Below, one piece after another: positions 1 through 10,811 of a stretch of 64,000 bases of DNA (position 1 is the first letter of the stretch; each line of letters begins with the position of its first letter). The notes beneath the pieces were generated by a model, which did no database searches, was not told the origin of the DNA, and was given only the letters and a program-made list of their open reading frames with translations. The position numbers were made by a program, and so were the translations under genes. Origin of the DNA: Pseudorasbora parva (taxonomy: Eukaryota > Chordata > Actinopteri > Cypriniformes > Gobionidae); contig NC_090177.1 of assembly GCF_024679245.1 (NCBI RefSeq), forward strand, positions 45,668,018 to 45,732,017. Direction: 5' to 3'.

Positions 1-102
1 AATAGTGAAAGACGACTTCCCTTTTTTAATCACATCTTCCCTCAGGGAGATCGAGTACATGTTTTTTGCATGGCTGAATGGTGGACTCATGAACAATAAT
101 CA
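1..102. repeat. direct repeat, copy 1 (with 511-612)
   Basis: This stretch recurs at 511-612 with only a few substitutions and a short indel. Both copies contain the same run ending in a gcatggctgaatggtgg core. The gypsy element starts exactly at the end of the second copy, so the duplication probably predates that insertion. The repeat family is not recognised. The interval 103-510 shows no gene. Confidence 0.75.
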
Positions 103-510
103 CGTTGTTTGCATCTGGCGAAACTGATTTACCGAAATCAAAATGCGAACAGTGAAAGGGATTTGCCGTTAGTGTGCAAGCCACGCGTTGTGAAGCGGGA
201 GAGACCAGCCGGCACTGGCAGAGGATTCTGATGGGTTTTAAAGCCTTCAGTGAACGACTATGTCTGCAAATTAAACAATTATTTGTCTTAAAGGAATGAT
301 TAATTCTGAGGTTTAGAGCTGAAAACGTCCTTGTTAGTCAAAGAAAAGCTTTTATAGACACCAGGCCCAGAAAACGAGTGTTTGCTTCTACTGAAGTTGT
401 TGTTGCAACCATGTATGAATAAATGAAAATGCATATTTTTCAATTAAACGTTTGAATACGCTACACGTTACTAATATGTTTGGTTCTCTATTTAACTGCA
501 TTAACTTACA

Positions 511-612
511 ATAGTAAAAGACAACTTCCCTTTTTTAATCACATCTTCCCTCAGGGAAATCGACTACATGCTATTTTTGCATGGCTGAATGGTGGACTCA
601 TGAACCATAATA
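511..612. repeat. direct repeat, copy 2, interrupted by gypsy element
   Basis: Second copy of the 1-102 repeat. It stops at the left LTR of the Ty3/gypsy element. Sequence right of the element (from 4654) resembles 275-300 (both carry an aaaggaatga core), which suggests the host repeat resumes there. Confidence 0.65.
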
Positions 613-1041
613 TGTCACGGCGGAATGAGAATGAAGACAGATGCGGATTAAATAGCGAATGCAAAAGGTCTCTTTATTATTGATACTAGTAAGACAGTAA
701 ATGACAGCAAAAGCTCCGTCTCTGGTGGTTCATGGCAGGTAGATGCAGGAAGCTCTAGGAGACGGTGCAGCAACGTGACACAGGGAAGCAATGGGCACAG
801 ACCAGGGGAATCCAGTACGGAAGAATCCACACAGACACAGGACACCGGGAAGACGACTGCACACGAGGAACACACAGGGACAACTGCAGCGATCGACAAA
901 CACAGACTGCAGGTGAGGCAATTAAATAGGCAGGTGAGATGAGGTGCAGCTGGTGAATGATTGCAGTGATCAGTGACCACGCCTCCAACACAACCAAACA
1001 CACATATACCAAATGAGCCGGTGAATCCATGAACCGTAACA
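613..1041 (-). repeat. gypsy 3' LTR (left copy)
   Basis: About 429 bp matching 4231-4653 closely along its length, starting tgtcacgg and ending gtaaca. It is the 3' LTR because the element is on the - strand. Differences between the two LTRs are scattered substitutions and small indels, so the insertion is not very recent. Confidence 0.8.
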
Positions 1042-1939
1042 GTACCCCTTTCCCTAGGAGCACCTCCTGACTAATCTTGGCATGAAATACCGGTTTTAAT
1101 TTAGAAACATGGAACACGGGGTGAATTCCGTACGCGGGAGGTAGTTTGAGGTGGACTGCCACCAGACTAAGGATTTTGGTGACAGGGAACGGGCCAATGA
1201 ATTTAGGAGCAAGTTTATTGGAAACGGAACGCAAAGGAATATTCTTAGATGAAAGCCACACTTTTTGACCTACGATGTAGACAGTAGGCTTAGACCAGTG
1301 GCGATCGGCTTGGGCCTTGGTGCACGCTCCCACCTGGAGCAGAGTCTCACGGGCTCTGGTCCATGTGTGATGAAACCTCTCGACAAAGGCGTGAGCGGAG
1401 GGGACCGCGACCTCGGATTCCAGACTATGAAAATTTGGTGGCTGGTAACCTATACTACCTTCAAATGGAGTGGGGCCCGTAGACGACACTGGCAACGAGT
1501 TATGAGCGTACTCAACCCATGAGATCTGTTGGCTCCAGGAAGAAGGATTCTTGGACACCACACATCGTAACATTCTCTCAAGGTCCTGGTTGGCTCGCTC
1601 GGTTTGCCCATTGCTCTGGGGATGGAAACCCGAGGACAAACTGACCGTCGCCCCCAGTAATTTACAAAAATCTCGCCAAAATTTTGACACAAATTGGCGC
1701 CACTTGTCGGACACCACGTCTATCGGAAGGCCATGTAAAAGGCCAGGTTTCTCCAGAAAAATGCACTCAGGAGTAGACGGGCGTTCGGATCGGTCAAAAA
1801 TACAAGATAAAGCATCGGGTTTGATGTTCTTAGAGCCCGGGCGGTACGAGAGTGAAAAGTCAAAACGTCCGAAAAAAAGAGCCTGCCTAGAGTAAAGTCT
1901 TTTAGCGGATCTGATATACTCAAAATTCTTGTGATCCAT
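1042..1939 (-). pseudogene. gypsy RNase H end plus integrase C-terminal half
   Basis: An open - strand frame that begins with the end of RNase H (FDFSLSYRPGSKNIKPDALS, the usual tether motif) and jumps directly into the integrase core. The core shows the GFHPQSNGQTERANQDLE signature carrying the catalytic glutamate, followed by the C-terminal domain (HPVFHVSKLKP). The jump shows that the HHCC zinc-binding domain and the first catalytic aspartates are deleted. The frame runs on into the LTR. It could not catalyse integration. Confidence 0.85.
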
Positions 1940-1978
1940 CCAGACAAGAATTGTGATCCATCCCTTTAACCAGTGGCG

Positions 1979-3199
1979 TTATTCTTCCAATGCTAGTTTG
2001 ACTGCCAATAGTTCTCTGTTGCCAATGTCGTAATTACGCTCGGCTGACGACAAACGATGGGAATAAAACACGCACGGGTGCATCTTGTCATCTGAGGAAG
2101 AACGCAGGGACAGAACCGCTCCTACCCTCACCTCTGAACTGACGTGATGGATCAGGGGCAACGAGAATAGGAGCCTAATCAAAGCGGCTCTTCAGTTTGC
2201 TAAATGTAGCTTCGGCTACACTAGACCACCTGAACGCAGTTCTGGGGGAGGTCAAGGCTGTCAGAGGCGTGGCTAGCTGGCTGAAGTTGCAAATAAATCG
2301 TCGATATAAATTGGCGAATCCCAGAAACCTCTGCAGGAAATTACGAGAATATGGGCTTGGCCAATCTATCACAGCCTTAACCTTGTGGGGGTCCATGCGC
2401 ATTCCCTCGAATGAGACGATATACCCAAGAAACGGAACAGACTGTGCATGAAACGTGAATTTCTCCGCCTTAACAAAAAGCCCATTCTCTAGCAACCTCT
2501 GGAGCACTCGTCTGACGTGCTGGACATGTTGCTGGAGAGACGAAGAAAAAATCAATATGTCATCCGGGTAACCTATATGAACTGATCTACCATGTCTCCC
2601 AGCACGTCATTGATGAGTGCCTGGAAAACAGCAGGCGAGTTGGAGAGGCCGAAGGGCATGACCAAGTATTCAAAGTGGCCTTTGAGAGTATTAAATTCTG
2701 TTTTCCATTAATCACCCTTCCTGATGCGAACCAAATGATATGCATAATGCAAGTCCAATTTTGTGAAGATGGATGCTCCCTGTAACCTCTCGAAGGCTGA
2801 AGATATCAGCGGCAAAGGATAAGTATTCTTTACCGTGATGTTATTCAGCCCTCGGTAGTTAATGCAAGGTTGCAGAGATCCATCCTTCTTACCCACAAAA
2901 AAGAACCCCGCCCCTGCTGGAGAAGAGAAAGGATGGATGAACCCGGAAGCTAGAGAATCAGAAATGTATTTCTCCATGGCCTCCCTCTCTGGTGAAGATA
3001 GTGAGTATAATTTGCCCTTAGGCGAAGACATACCTGGTTGTAACTTTATAGCACAGTCATAGGGACGGTGAGGAGGTAGAGAAGCAGCCCTGGACTTACT
3101 GAACACTTCCTTCAGGTCCAGATACTCTGTGGGCACGTTTGACAGATCCAACGACTCATCCTGTAATACAGAACTAGACACAGATGGACGGGCAGACAC
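1979..3199 (-). pseudogene. gypsy reverse transcriptase and RNase H, frames broken
   Basis: Three - strand frame segments (3199-2708, 2555-2175, 2182-1979) together cover the RT palm and RNase H. Visible motifs are [13 protein letters not shown] (motif A region), [15 protein letters not shown] (motif B region), [10 protein letters not shown] near 2540-2566 (YxDD box with P at the second place), [10 protein letters not shown], and the RNase H run [20 protein letters not shown] stop near 2707 and frame changes between segments disable it. Confidence 0.85.
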
Positions 3200-3654
3200 A
3201 AGACAAGAAGCATAGCACTGATCGTCCCAGGCAGAAACAGAATTACGACCCCAGTTAACCCTGGGGTTATGCTTAACGAGCCTCGGAGGACCGAGGACAA
3301 CAGGAACATGGGTGAGTCAGTCATGTAAAAGTCAAGTGTCTCAGTGTGGTTGCCAGATGTGATCAGTGTGAGAAGTTCAGTGGTGTGTATGATAGCAGCT
3401 AGTCTTTGTCCATTCAACGCGTGCACAGTGATGGGGTGACAGAAAGGCTTGGTGGGGAGCTGAAGCTGTTTAGCCAACGAGCAGTCTAAAAAGTTAACTT
3501 CCGCCCCACTGTCCACCATCGCCTGGCAGCTGTGGTACCTGTCTGCCCATTGCAGTCTTACCAGGAGGAGAGTGGTGGATGGGGATTTCCCCAACCTGGA
3601 ACCGCCCGACAGTATCCTCCGCACTACTGTCGGGCTAGATCTTTTACTGGACAA
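3112..3654 (-). pseudogene. gypsy aspartic protease region
   Basis: The - strand frame carries AMVDSGAEVNFLD, the retropepsin-like active site (DSG), followed by a typical LTTKPF-like stretch (LPTKPFCHPITV). It lies upstream of RT as expected for a gypsy pol. The frame is not continuous with the gag remnant or with RT. Confidence 0.75.
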
Positions 3655-4057
3655 CGGTTGAGGAAATGCCCCATCCCACCGCAGTATAGACAGAGCCCTT
3701 CTACGCGGCGACGCTCTCTCTCCTCCCGGGAAAGCCGAGCTCGACCAACCTGCATGGGCTCAGTGGGGCTGACCGTGCGCTCTTAGCGAACCGTTCCGGT
3801 TGAGAGCGTCGGTCTCTGTGTTGTAAACACGCGTCAACCTGCAGAGCCAGGTCTATCAGCGCATTGAGACAAGTGGGGGGTTCTAGAGTGTAGATTTCCT
3901 TCTGCACGCAGTCAGCCAGCCCATGCAGGAAAATGTCCCACTTACACTCTGCCGCCAAGGTCCGAAAGTCGATCATATAGTCTGAGACGGATCGGTTGTT
4001 CTGACGAAGATCCGCGAGCCTGTGGGCCTCCTCGCGACCCGCGAACCGCGCGGTCAA
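3655..4057 (-). pseudogene. gypsy gag remnant with zinc knuckle
   Basis: The frame 4057-3701 carries a capsid-like stretch (DLRQNNRSVSDYMIDFRTLA, typical of gypsy gag). Just downstream but in a different frame, near 3660-3705, is [14 protein letters not shown], a CX2CX4HX4C zinc knuckle. The stop at 3701 and the frame change separate the two. The N-terminal gag sequence is lost or unrecognisable next to the hairpin at 4160-4241. Confidence 0.75.
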
Positions 4058-4159
4058 AGTCCCGTCTCATTTCTTTGTGTAAGGAACGAGGAACAGCAAG
4101 GATCTTTATTTTCCCACACCACCGTTCCCCACAGAGCCGCGCGTCCCGAGAGCAGGGTG

Positions 4160-4241
4160 AGCTATGTACATTCACCACTGAGGAATCCAGAGTGAGCATC
4201 CAATGCTACTCTGGATTCCTCAGTGGTGAATGTACATAGCT
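4160..4241. repeat. 82-bp near-perfect palindrome at gypsy LTR edge
   Basis: Arms 4160-4193 and 4208-4241 are perfect 34-bp inverted complements. An inner 5-bp stem (4195-4199 with 4203-4207) leaves a one-base bulge and a 3-base loop. The right arm spans the inner edge of the right LTR (4231 onward), so the left arm is an inverted copy of the LTR/internal junction. Such an arrangement replaces the expected primer-binding region. Confidence 0.9.
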
Positions 4242-4653
4242 GCAATGAGAAGACAAATACAAAAATACAAAAGGTCTCTTTATTACTAATACTGGTAAGA
4301 CAGTAAATGGCAGCAAAAGTTCCGTCTCTGGTGGTTCGTGGCAGGTAGATGCAGGAAGCTCTAGGAGACGGTGCAGCAACGTGACACAGGGAAGCAATGG
4401 GCACAGACCAGGCAACGGGAAATCCAGGATGGAAGAATCCACACAGACACAGGACACAGGAAAGATGACTGCACACGAGGAACACACAGGGACAACTGCA
4501 ACAATCGACAAACACAGACTGCAGGTGAGGCAATTGAATAGGCAGGTGAGATGAGGTGCAGCTGGTGAATGATTGCAGGGATCAGTGACCACGCCTCCAA
4601 CACAACCAAACGCACATATACAAAATAAGCCGGTGAATCCATGAACCGTGACA
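4231..4653 (-). repeat. gypsy 5' LTR (right copy)
   Basis: Matches the left LTR at 613-1041 and ends ccgtgaca at 4653. Its inner boundary is placed from alignment to the left copy and is uncertain by about 10 bp because the palindrome overlaps it. Confidence 0.75.
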
Positions 4654-4814
4654 TAATGATTTATCTCAAAGGAATGACTGATTTAGCACATATGCCTGAA
4701 AATACAGGACAAACTGAGCTCTGTATGCCTTTCATACGGAATGCTTCATTGATGGCTTAAATACGTGACGATTGCGTATTATATGGAACAGTTGGCAACC
4801 CTACACAGATCCTT

Positions 4815-5351
4815 TGGAAATTAAGTTTTTTTTATTGGTTTCCTTTTATATATATAACATACCAGTACAAGGTTAAACAAATAAATACATTGTGTACAAA
4901 ACAACACGGATAAAAGTAATTATAATAAATAATAATAGAAATGACATTTAAATGCACAACAGGGTAAGCAAGTCACACTTCAAAGGGAGATTGATATTAG
5001 ATCCATGCCTTATGAAGTAATAATCTGAATACAATTCTCCCACATATCAACATCCATATGATTTCCATTCACTTCAGCTAACATTTTTTCATATGAAACA
5101 TTCTCTATCATAGATTCAATCCACATTTTAAGTGAAGGACATTGAATATCTTTCCAAAATCTAAGTATCAGTCGTACTGCCGTGACTACCCCTACAGTAA
5201 CCAGCGAAAACTCTTTATTTTTAATCTGAGGAATCTCAGATTTATCTCCTAAAAGACAAACCCTTGATGAAAATGGAAGTTCCACTCCTAAACATCTTCC
5301 AAGATATTTCAACACAATTTCCCAAAAAGGTTGAATCTTTGAACATTGCCT
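4815..5351 (-). mobile_element. 5'-truncated L1/Tx1-like LINE insertion
   Basis: The - strand reads the end of a LINE endonuclease/RT protein: CSKIQPFWEIVLKYLGRCLG, a CCHC-like C-terminal region typical of L1-clade elements, then an open frame 5315-5010. A poly-A tract lies at the 3' end (t run near 4826-4834 on the + strand). The piece is flanked by a 14-bp direct repeat (ctacacagatcctt) at 4801-4814 and 5352-5365, the expected target-site duplication of a 5'-truncated retrotransposition event. The exact 3' end is uncertain because 11 bp separate the repeat from the poly-A. Confidence 0.8.
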
Positions 5352-5365
5352 CTACACAGATCCTT

Positions 5366-6115
5366 CAATTAAAGTCGATTTTCCAACAGTCTCTTGAGAT
5401 ATGGGTCAAAGAATCTTTTGGTACAAGGTTTACTTAGAATTGCATGTACGATTGAGAGGTGTAGCTGTTGGTTAAAGCAGTGGTATATGCCTGCCCAATC
5501 GTTGTTCCAATAAACTATAAGTAATGAGTTCTAAAAAGCCAATGAGATGTTCCTCAGGCACACCACTGCACACAAAGCGAATTACAACAGACACATTTTC
5601 AATGTTGTACCAATCCCTTGTGCCATATCACTTTTTGCAGAATGCAGCTGAATCAGCAATGTCATATTCAGAACCATGGGTGCCAAATTTTCAATCACTT
5701 CATTCTGGATCGGTTTGGAAGTGTACTTTGCATTTTGTGGGATATTTGATGATGTAATGTCAGCAAGGTATTTATCTTGTTCCAATGTGTATATAAAAAA
5801 GCTAGGCAAAAGTCCAGCAGCTGTGCAATTCTCCTCATTGTCAAATGTTTCCTGAACCCCATTGACTTCTAAAAACTTCACAATACCTGCAATGCATTTT
5901 GTGCATTTTGACTGTGCAAGCTAAAGTCTGAACCAGTCACTTTATTAGTTCACTCAAATTAATAGTTGTTATATTTTTCTAAAGCCCAATAAATGTTAAA
6001 CAAATGTTTTTGCTGTAATGCTGAATAGATATAATGGCTAAAATTAAGACCTATGACCTATGGAGATGAACTCCATACTGGCGTGATGAATCAGATCTTT
6101 AAGCAAAAGGAACTA
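5366..6115. other. unclassified interval with a weak - strand ORF
   Basis: A - strand open frame of 99 codons at 5582-5881 has no family I recognise. The composition is AT-rich and there are no clear splice signals or terminal repeats. It may be a decayed repeat or a gene fragment, but nothing here supports a function. Confidence 0.3.
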
Positions 6116-6117
6116 GA

Positions 6118-6360
6118 TTAAATATTTGAATACTTCCGATCCCAATCTGATTTTTGACCAGTAATGCTGCCTGAATCATACTCACACACTGTTTGCTGAT
6201 GATGATTTGGAAGATTATTCCAAAGAGTTGGGGCCAGCAACTTTTCCCTTGTATTTAGTTGGGTTCTGGGGATCTGAAGGCAGAATTCACTGTTCGAGCT
6301 GAGGCGTAGTTTTTCCACCGTTAAAAAATATATAAAATAATCGCTTCCACATGAAAACAC
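6118..6360 (-). pseudogene. LINE ORF2 C-terminal scrap
   Basis: The - strand frame contains PRTQLNTREKLLAPTLWNNL, close to the APxLWNxLP motif found at the C-terminus of fish L2/RTE-type LINE proteins. No other domain is present. The sequence 6361-6663 is unassigned, although it ends in a catgtggacatggcctt motif also seen near 33930. Confidence 0.45.
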
Positions 6361-6663
6361 AAAAACACACTATGAAAGTGCTCTCAAAAACATGACAAAC
6401 CAACTGGTGGCAATATATCCCTAACTTTAAGCCATGTTGGCCAATAAGAAGCCTGGAAAAAAGGTTATTGCCGGTTCCGGTTTTGACGTTACATACCAAA
6501 ATCTGCAGTTTCACTGTTCACACGACAACACCACAACAAGATTTTCTAAAAATCTTCACCCTGGCAGGAGATTTAAAAAAAGTTGGGTTTCAGGGTCCGG
6601 ATACTGCGTTTGCATGTGAGGAACGGCCAAAACGCATTAAAAGGGCTGGTTTCATGTGGACAT

Positions 6664-7600
6664 GGCCTTAGTCAAGTCAAGTCAACTTTATTTATATAGT
6701 GCTTTTACGATAACGATTGTTTCAAAGCAGCTTCACAGTGTTAAACAGGACAAAAATGCAACAGATTTTGATTCGGCTGTACAGTCGTTCTGGAGAAAAC
6801 GGTGATGTTATCAGCTCACTTCAATTATCATAAAGCGACCATGTTGGCAGATAAGTATTATTGTTTATGCAGTTAATTAAGACCAAATAAATTCATTTTA
6901 TGTGTATATTTAGTTGAATAACTTGGATCATAATGTTAGTGTCCCCAGCTGAGCAAGCCAAGCCAAAGGCGACCAAAGGAACCGAAACTCCATCAGGGCA
7001 TGATGGAGAAAAATAAACCTTGGAGAAACCAGACTCAGTCGGGGTGCCAGTTCTCCTCTGGTCTATTAACACACAGTGTAGGATTATTATTCTGGCAACA
7101 TTACAGGTCAGAAATCATATTGGATTGAAATAATCAAAATTTCTGGATATCACGCAAGAGATGGGTTTATTGAGGATGATGCGTTGATTACACAAGAATA
7201 TGAATACTTGAAAGTTCGGAGTCATCGCGCCAGAGACGCGATGAGGATGACATGACTTAGTCCTCTCGCAGGGGTGTAGTGGTGGAGTAGAGTCAAATAA
7301 GAAGGTGCTAGATCATTTAAAAGGTTTATAAACAAGCAGGAAGATTGTATACACTATTCTATAATGAGTAGGCAACCAGTGTAGAGATCTCAGAAGGGGC
7401 ATGACATGATTACATTTTTGATGTCCCTTCAGAAATCTAGTTGCATTTTTATTTGTAGGCAGGACATTTGGGTCTTTGGAATGCTGTAATAGAGGGAGTT
7501 GCAGTAGTCCAGCTGAGTCATGATGAAGGTATGAATAGCAACCTCTAAGGAGCCCTTAGAAAGAAAGGTTTGATTTTAGAAAGAGAGCGAAAATAGAAAA
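6664..7600 (-). mobile_element. L2-like LINE 3' portion, copy 1
   Basis: The left end (3' end on the - strand) is a tcaagtcaagtcaactttat tail with a tatatagtgct motif shared with 34670-34705. The 3' UTR matches 19728-20040 over several hundred bases. Upstream on the - strand a decayed ORF shows TQLDYCNSLYYSIP, the LDYCNxLxxG-like motif that follows the RT in CR1/L2-type LINEs. It is 5'-truncated and full of stops. Clade assignment rests on motifs only. Confidence 0.7.
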
Positions 7601-8805
7601 AAACTTGAACCTACAACACTGCTGATTTGTTCATTAAATTTAAGCAGCTGTCAATTTCCACAACCAGATTCTACACTTGAGGAGAGATAAAGGGATTTAA
7701 TGACTCAAGTTCAAGTTGATTTTGTGTCCTGGCATCAGACCATTTTATCTGTGTTTGGAAAGAGAACATTTTCAGAAAGCCATTATTTGATGTCGTCCAG
7801 ACACGCTGATAGAGTACTAAGAGCACCCTTATTTTTACTATCATAGACTATTTTAATCCATCTCTCATTGTTTCAACCGTTGTGTAACACTTGCAAAGTA
7901 CCAATAGTTATTTATAATTTTTTAACCCTAAGTGTAATGCTACATTATTTCAACCATGCCACAATATGTTTGAAATGTATACCAATTGTATAAAGTGTAA
8001 ATTCAGCCAGTCAGTTTAATGTGCCTTTAAATCACACATTATAATTTAAATATCAACGGACACCCTCCAACACCACATTATTCACAGTCAACGTTATAGC
8101 ACTACTGTGTGTGCAATAATCTACAAAATCTACAAGATAACAAAAATGAGGCAAGGACAAGAAAGAAAGAACAAACCATTTTTAAAGGGGGGAAATGTCA
8201 GCATACTAAGGGACAAAGGCAAACAAAACTACATGGATATTTAAAAGAGTTTAATTAGAGTTCAGGTTATTCAAACACATTATCAGCACATTATAAAGTT
8301 AAGATATTTCACAAAGCTTCTAGTGACATTTCAATAGATTTGCATGAACACAAGCACAGTTCTGTTTCCAGGAGAGGATCTATTTTCAGGCGGTCTTAGA
8401 GTCACACAAAAGAAGGGGGTGGGGGTGGGTGGCTGTAGCCTGTGATGCGCTGGACTGGAAGAGTCAAGCCCCGGGTGGAGGTACTCAGGCTGGAGGTAAT
8501 AATGTGGCTACAGTCTCATTATAGGTCCAGTGCAGCATTATAAATGTGAGCTGGAGCAGCGGCTAGTGCGCATGCTCTGTGAGTGATAATTGCAGGGCAG
8601 AGACTGTGTGGAGAGATAAAAGTGCCTTGAGCTACTCTTCTACTCTTCCTGTAATCCCATTCAAACATGCTGATGGGGCCGGAGCATGAGCCCACACACA
8701 TATACTGACACTCAGACTATATAACCTGTCCATGGTCCATGGCCCCTTTGTACAGTATAATTATACTCTTATACTATAAAAAAATATATACATAAAAATA
8801 AAATA

Positions 8806-8809
<4 letters not shown>
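7601..8809. other. no recognisable gene or element
   Basis: AT-rich sequence without long frames, terminal repeats or recognisable motifs on either strand, apart from a short G-rich patch near 8415-8430. Confidence 0.5.

Positions 8810-8872
<63 letters not shown>
8810..8872. repeat. (TA)n microsatellite
   Basis: An uninterrupted TA run directly abutting the terminal sequence of a Tc1-like fragment. Tc1/mariner elements insert at TA, so the tract may have been the insertion site. Confidence 0.95.
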
Positions 8873-8873
<1 letters not shown>

Positions 8874-9800
8874 TCACCTAAAGGATTATTAGAAACGCCA
8901 CACTAATACTGTGTTTGACCCCTTTCTCCTTCAGAACTGCCTTCTACATGGAATTGATTCAACAAGCTGCTGAAAGCATTCTTTAGAAATGTTGGCCCAT
9001 ATTGATAGGAGAGCATCTTGCAGTTGATGGAGATTTGTGGGATGCACATCCAGGGCACGAAGCTCCCGTTCCACCACATCCCAAAGATGCTCTATTGGGT
9101 TGAGATCTGGGGACTGTGGCGGCCATTTAGTACAGTGAACTCATTGTCATGTTCAAGAAACCAATTTGAAATGATTCAAGCTTTGTGACATGGTGCATTA
9201 TCCTGCTGCAAGTAGCCATCAGAGGATGGGGACATGGTGGTGATAAAGGGATGGACATGGTCAGAAGCAATGCTCAGGTAGGCCGTGGCACTTAAACAAT
9301 GCCCAATTGGCACTAAGAGGCCTAAAGTGTGCCAAGAAAACATCCCCCACACCATTACACCACCACCACCAGCCTGCACAGTGGTAACAAGGCATGATGG
9401 ATCCATGTTCTCATTCTGTTTACGCCAAATTCTGACTCTACCGTCTGAATGTCTCAACAGAAATCGAGACTCATCAGACCAGGCAACATTTTTCCAGTCT
9501 TCAACTGGCCAATTTTGGTGAGCTCCTGCAAATTGTAGCCTATATTTTCCTATTTGTAGAGGAGATGAGTGGTACCCGGTGGGGTCTTCTGCTGTAGCCC
9601 ATCCACCTCAAGGTTGTGTGTGTTGTGGCTTCACAAAGCTTTGCTGCATACCTCGGTTGTAACGAGTGGTTATTTCAGTCAAAGTTGCTCTTCTATCAGC
9701 TTGAATCAGTCTGCCCATTCTCCTCTGACCTCGAGCATCAACAAGGCATTTTCGCCCACAGGACTGCTGCATAAAGGATGTTCTTCCCTTTTTACACCAT
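8873..9800 (-). mobile_element. decayed Tc1-like transposon, fragment
   Basis: The left terminus ctcacctaaaggattatta is the same family as the ends of the element at 40968-41761. On the - strand, 9457-9176 carries WRKQNENMDPSCLV and YLQQDNAPCHKA (second catalytic aspartate region of a DDE transposase), with an HTH-domain remnant over 9540-9800. Frames are broken and the right terminal repeat is absent; sequence after about 9800 is unrelated. 9801-9990 is unassigned. Confidence 0.75.
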
Positions 9801-9990
9801 CAACCATCTGCCAGGTAAAATGTTCATCCTTTGACACACACACGCGCACACACTCACAAAAGCTTATATCTTCTTTCCATTTAGTGGATTTTCTTGCTTC
9901 ATTATCTACTTGCAGAATAAACCTAGCATTGTACAACAATCAGGCACAACCACGATCAGGCCAAAATCAAAATCAGCCCTGAGCCTTCGA

Positions 9991-10470
9991 GGTATGGACT
10001 CCACTAGAGCCCTGAAGGTGTGCTGTGGTATTTCCATTGCTCCGTGGTCCAGTTCTGATGCTCACGGGCCACTGTTGGTGCTTTCGGCAGGGTCAGGGGT
10101 CAGAGGTTACCCTGACTGGTCAGCGGCTATGCCGCCCCATACGCAACAAACTGAGATGCACTTTGTATTCTGACACCTTTCTATCAGAACCAGCATTAAC
10201 TTCTGGAGCAATTTGAGTCTGTTTGATCGGACCACACGGGCCAGCCTTCGCTCCCCACGGTCATCAATGAGCCTTGGCTGCCCATGACCCTGTGGCCGGT
10301 TCTCCACTGTTCCTTCCTTGGAGCACTTTTGATAGATACTGACCACTGCAGACCGGGAACAGCCCACAAGAGCTGCAGTTCTGGAGATGCTCTGACCCAA
10401 TCGTCTAGCCGTCACAATTTGGCCCTTGTCAAACTCGCTCAAATCCTTACGCTTGCCCATTTTCCTGCTT
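9991..10470 (-). pseudogene. Tc1-like transposase N-terminus, second fragment
   Basis: The - strand frame 10460-10107 begins [16 protein letters not shown], followed by [20 protein letters not shown], the paired-like HTH of a Tc1 transposase, then a [20 protein letters not shown] linker. It belongs to a different subfamily from the 8873-9800 fragment (which pairs with the 40968 copy), so this is either a second insertion or a composite. No catalytic domain follows. Confidence 0.7.
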
Positions 10471-10481
10471 CCAAAAGCTGC

Positions 10482-10811
10482 AACATACTCCGCAAGAACA
10501 GAGAAAAAAGTTATCGCTCCCAGGGCTGCAAGAACAAAATGACGTCATGTTGTTCTCTCAGCCCTGGTTCGGGAGTTCTCGCAGATTGTTCTCGACACAT
10601 CACATGAGCTGAACTTTTTTTCTTGCGGGTGTCCGAGAACTATTGTGTGATTGGTCAGACATTTAAAGTGGGCATGGTTAATGCGGAGAAACGCAGATGA
10701 ACGGCTCCTGCTTTTCTCGTGAAGTATGAATGCACTGCCTGAACGAACTTTGTTCTTGTTCTCGCCACCTCGAGAAAACGAACAAATTTCTTTGTTCTTG
10801 CAGAGTATGTT
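10482..10811. mobile_element. MITE with ~25-bp terminal inverted repeats
   Basis: The left end aacatactccgcaagaacag is the complement of the right end (ttcttgcagagtatgtt) with few mismatches. The 330-bp interior has no coding potential. A hAT relationship is a guess because no clear target duplication is visible. Confidence 0.6.

Larger units (their letters stand above)
612..4653 (-). mobile_element. Ty3/gypsy LTR retrotransposon, internally deleted
   Basis: A - strand LTR retrotransposon bounded by two related LTRs (about 613-1041 and 4231-4653). Reading right to left it shows a gag remnant with a zinc knuckle, an aspartic protease, reverse transcriptase, RNase H and an integrase C-terminal half, which is the Ty3/gypsy order. 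The zinc-binding domain and first part of the integrase core are missing, and frames are broken between every domain, so it is dead. The outer ends are near-perfect inverted repeats (tgtcacgg and ccgtgaca or ccgtaaca). A candidate target duplication taat occurs at 608-611 and 4654-4657. About 4.0 kb is shorter than a typical intact element. Confidence 0.88.
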
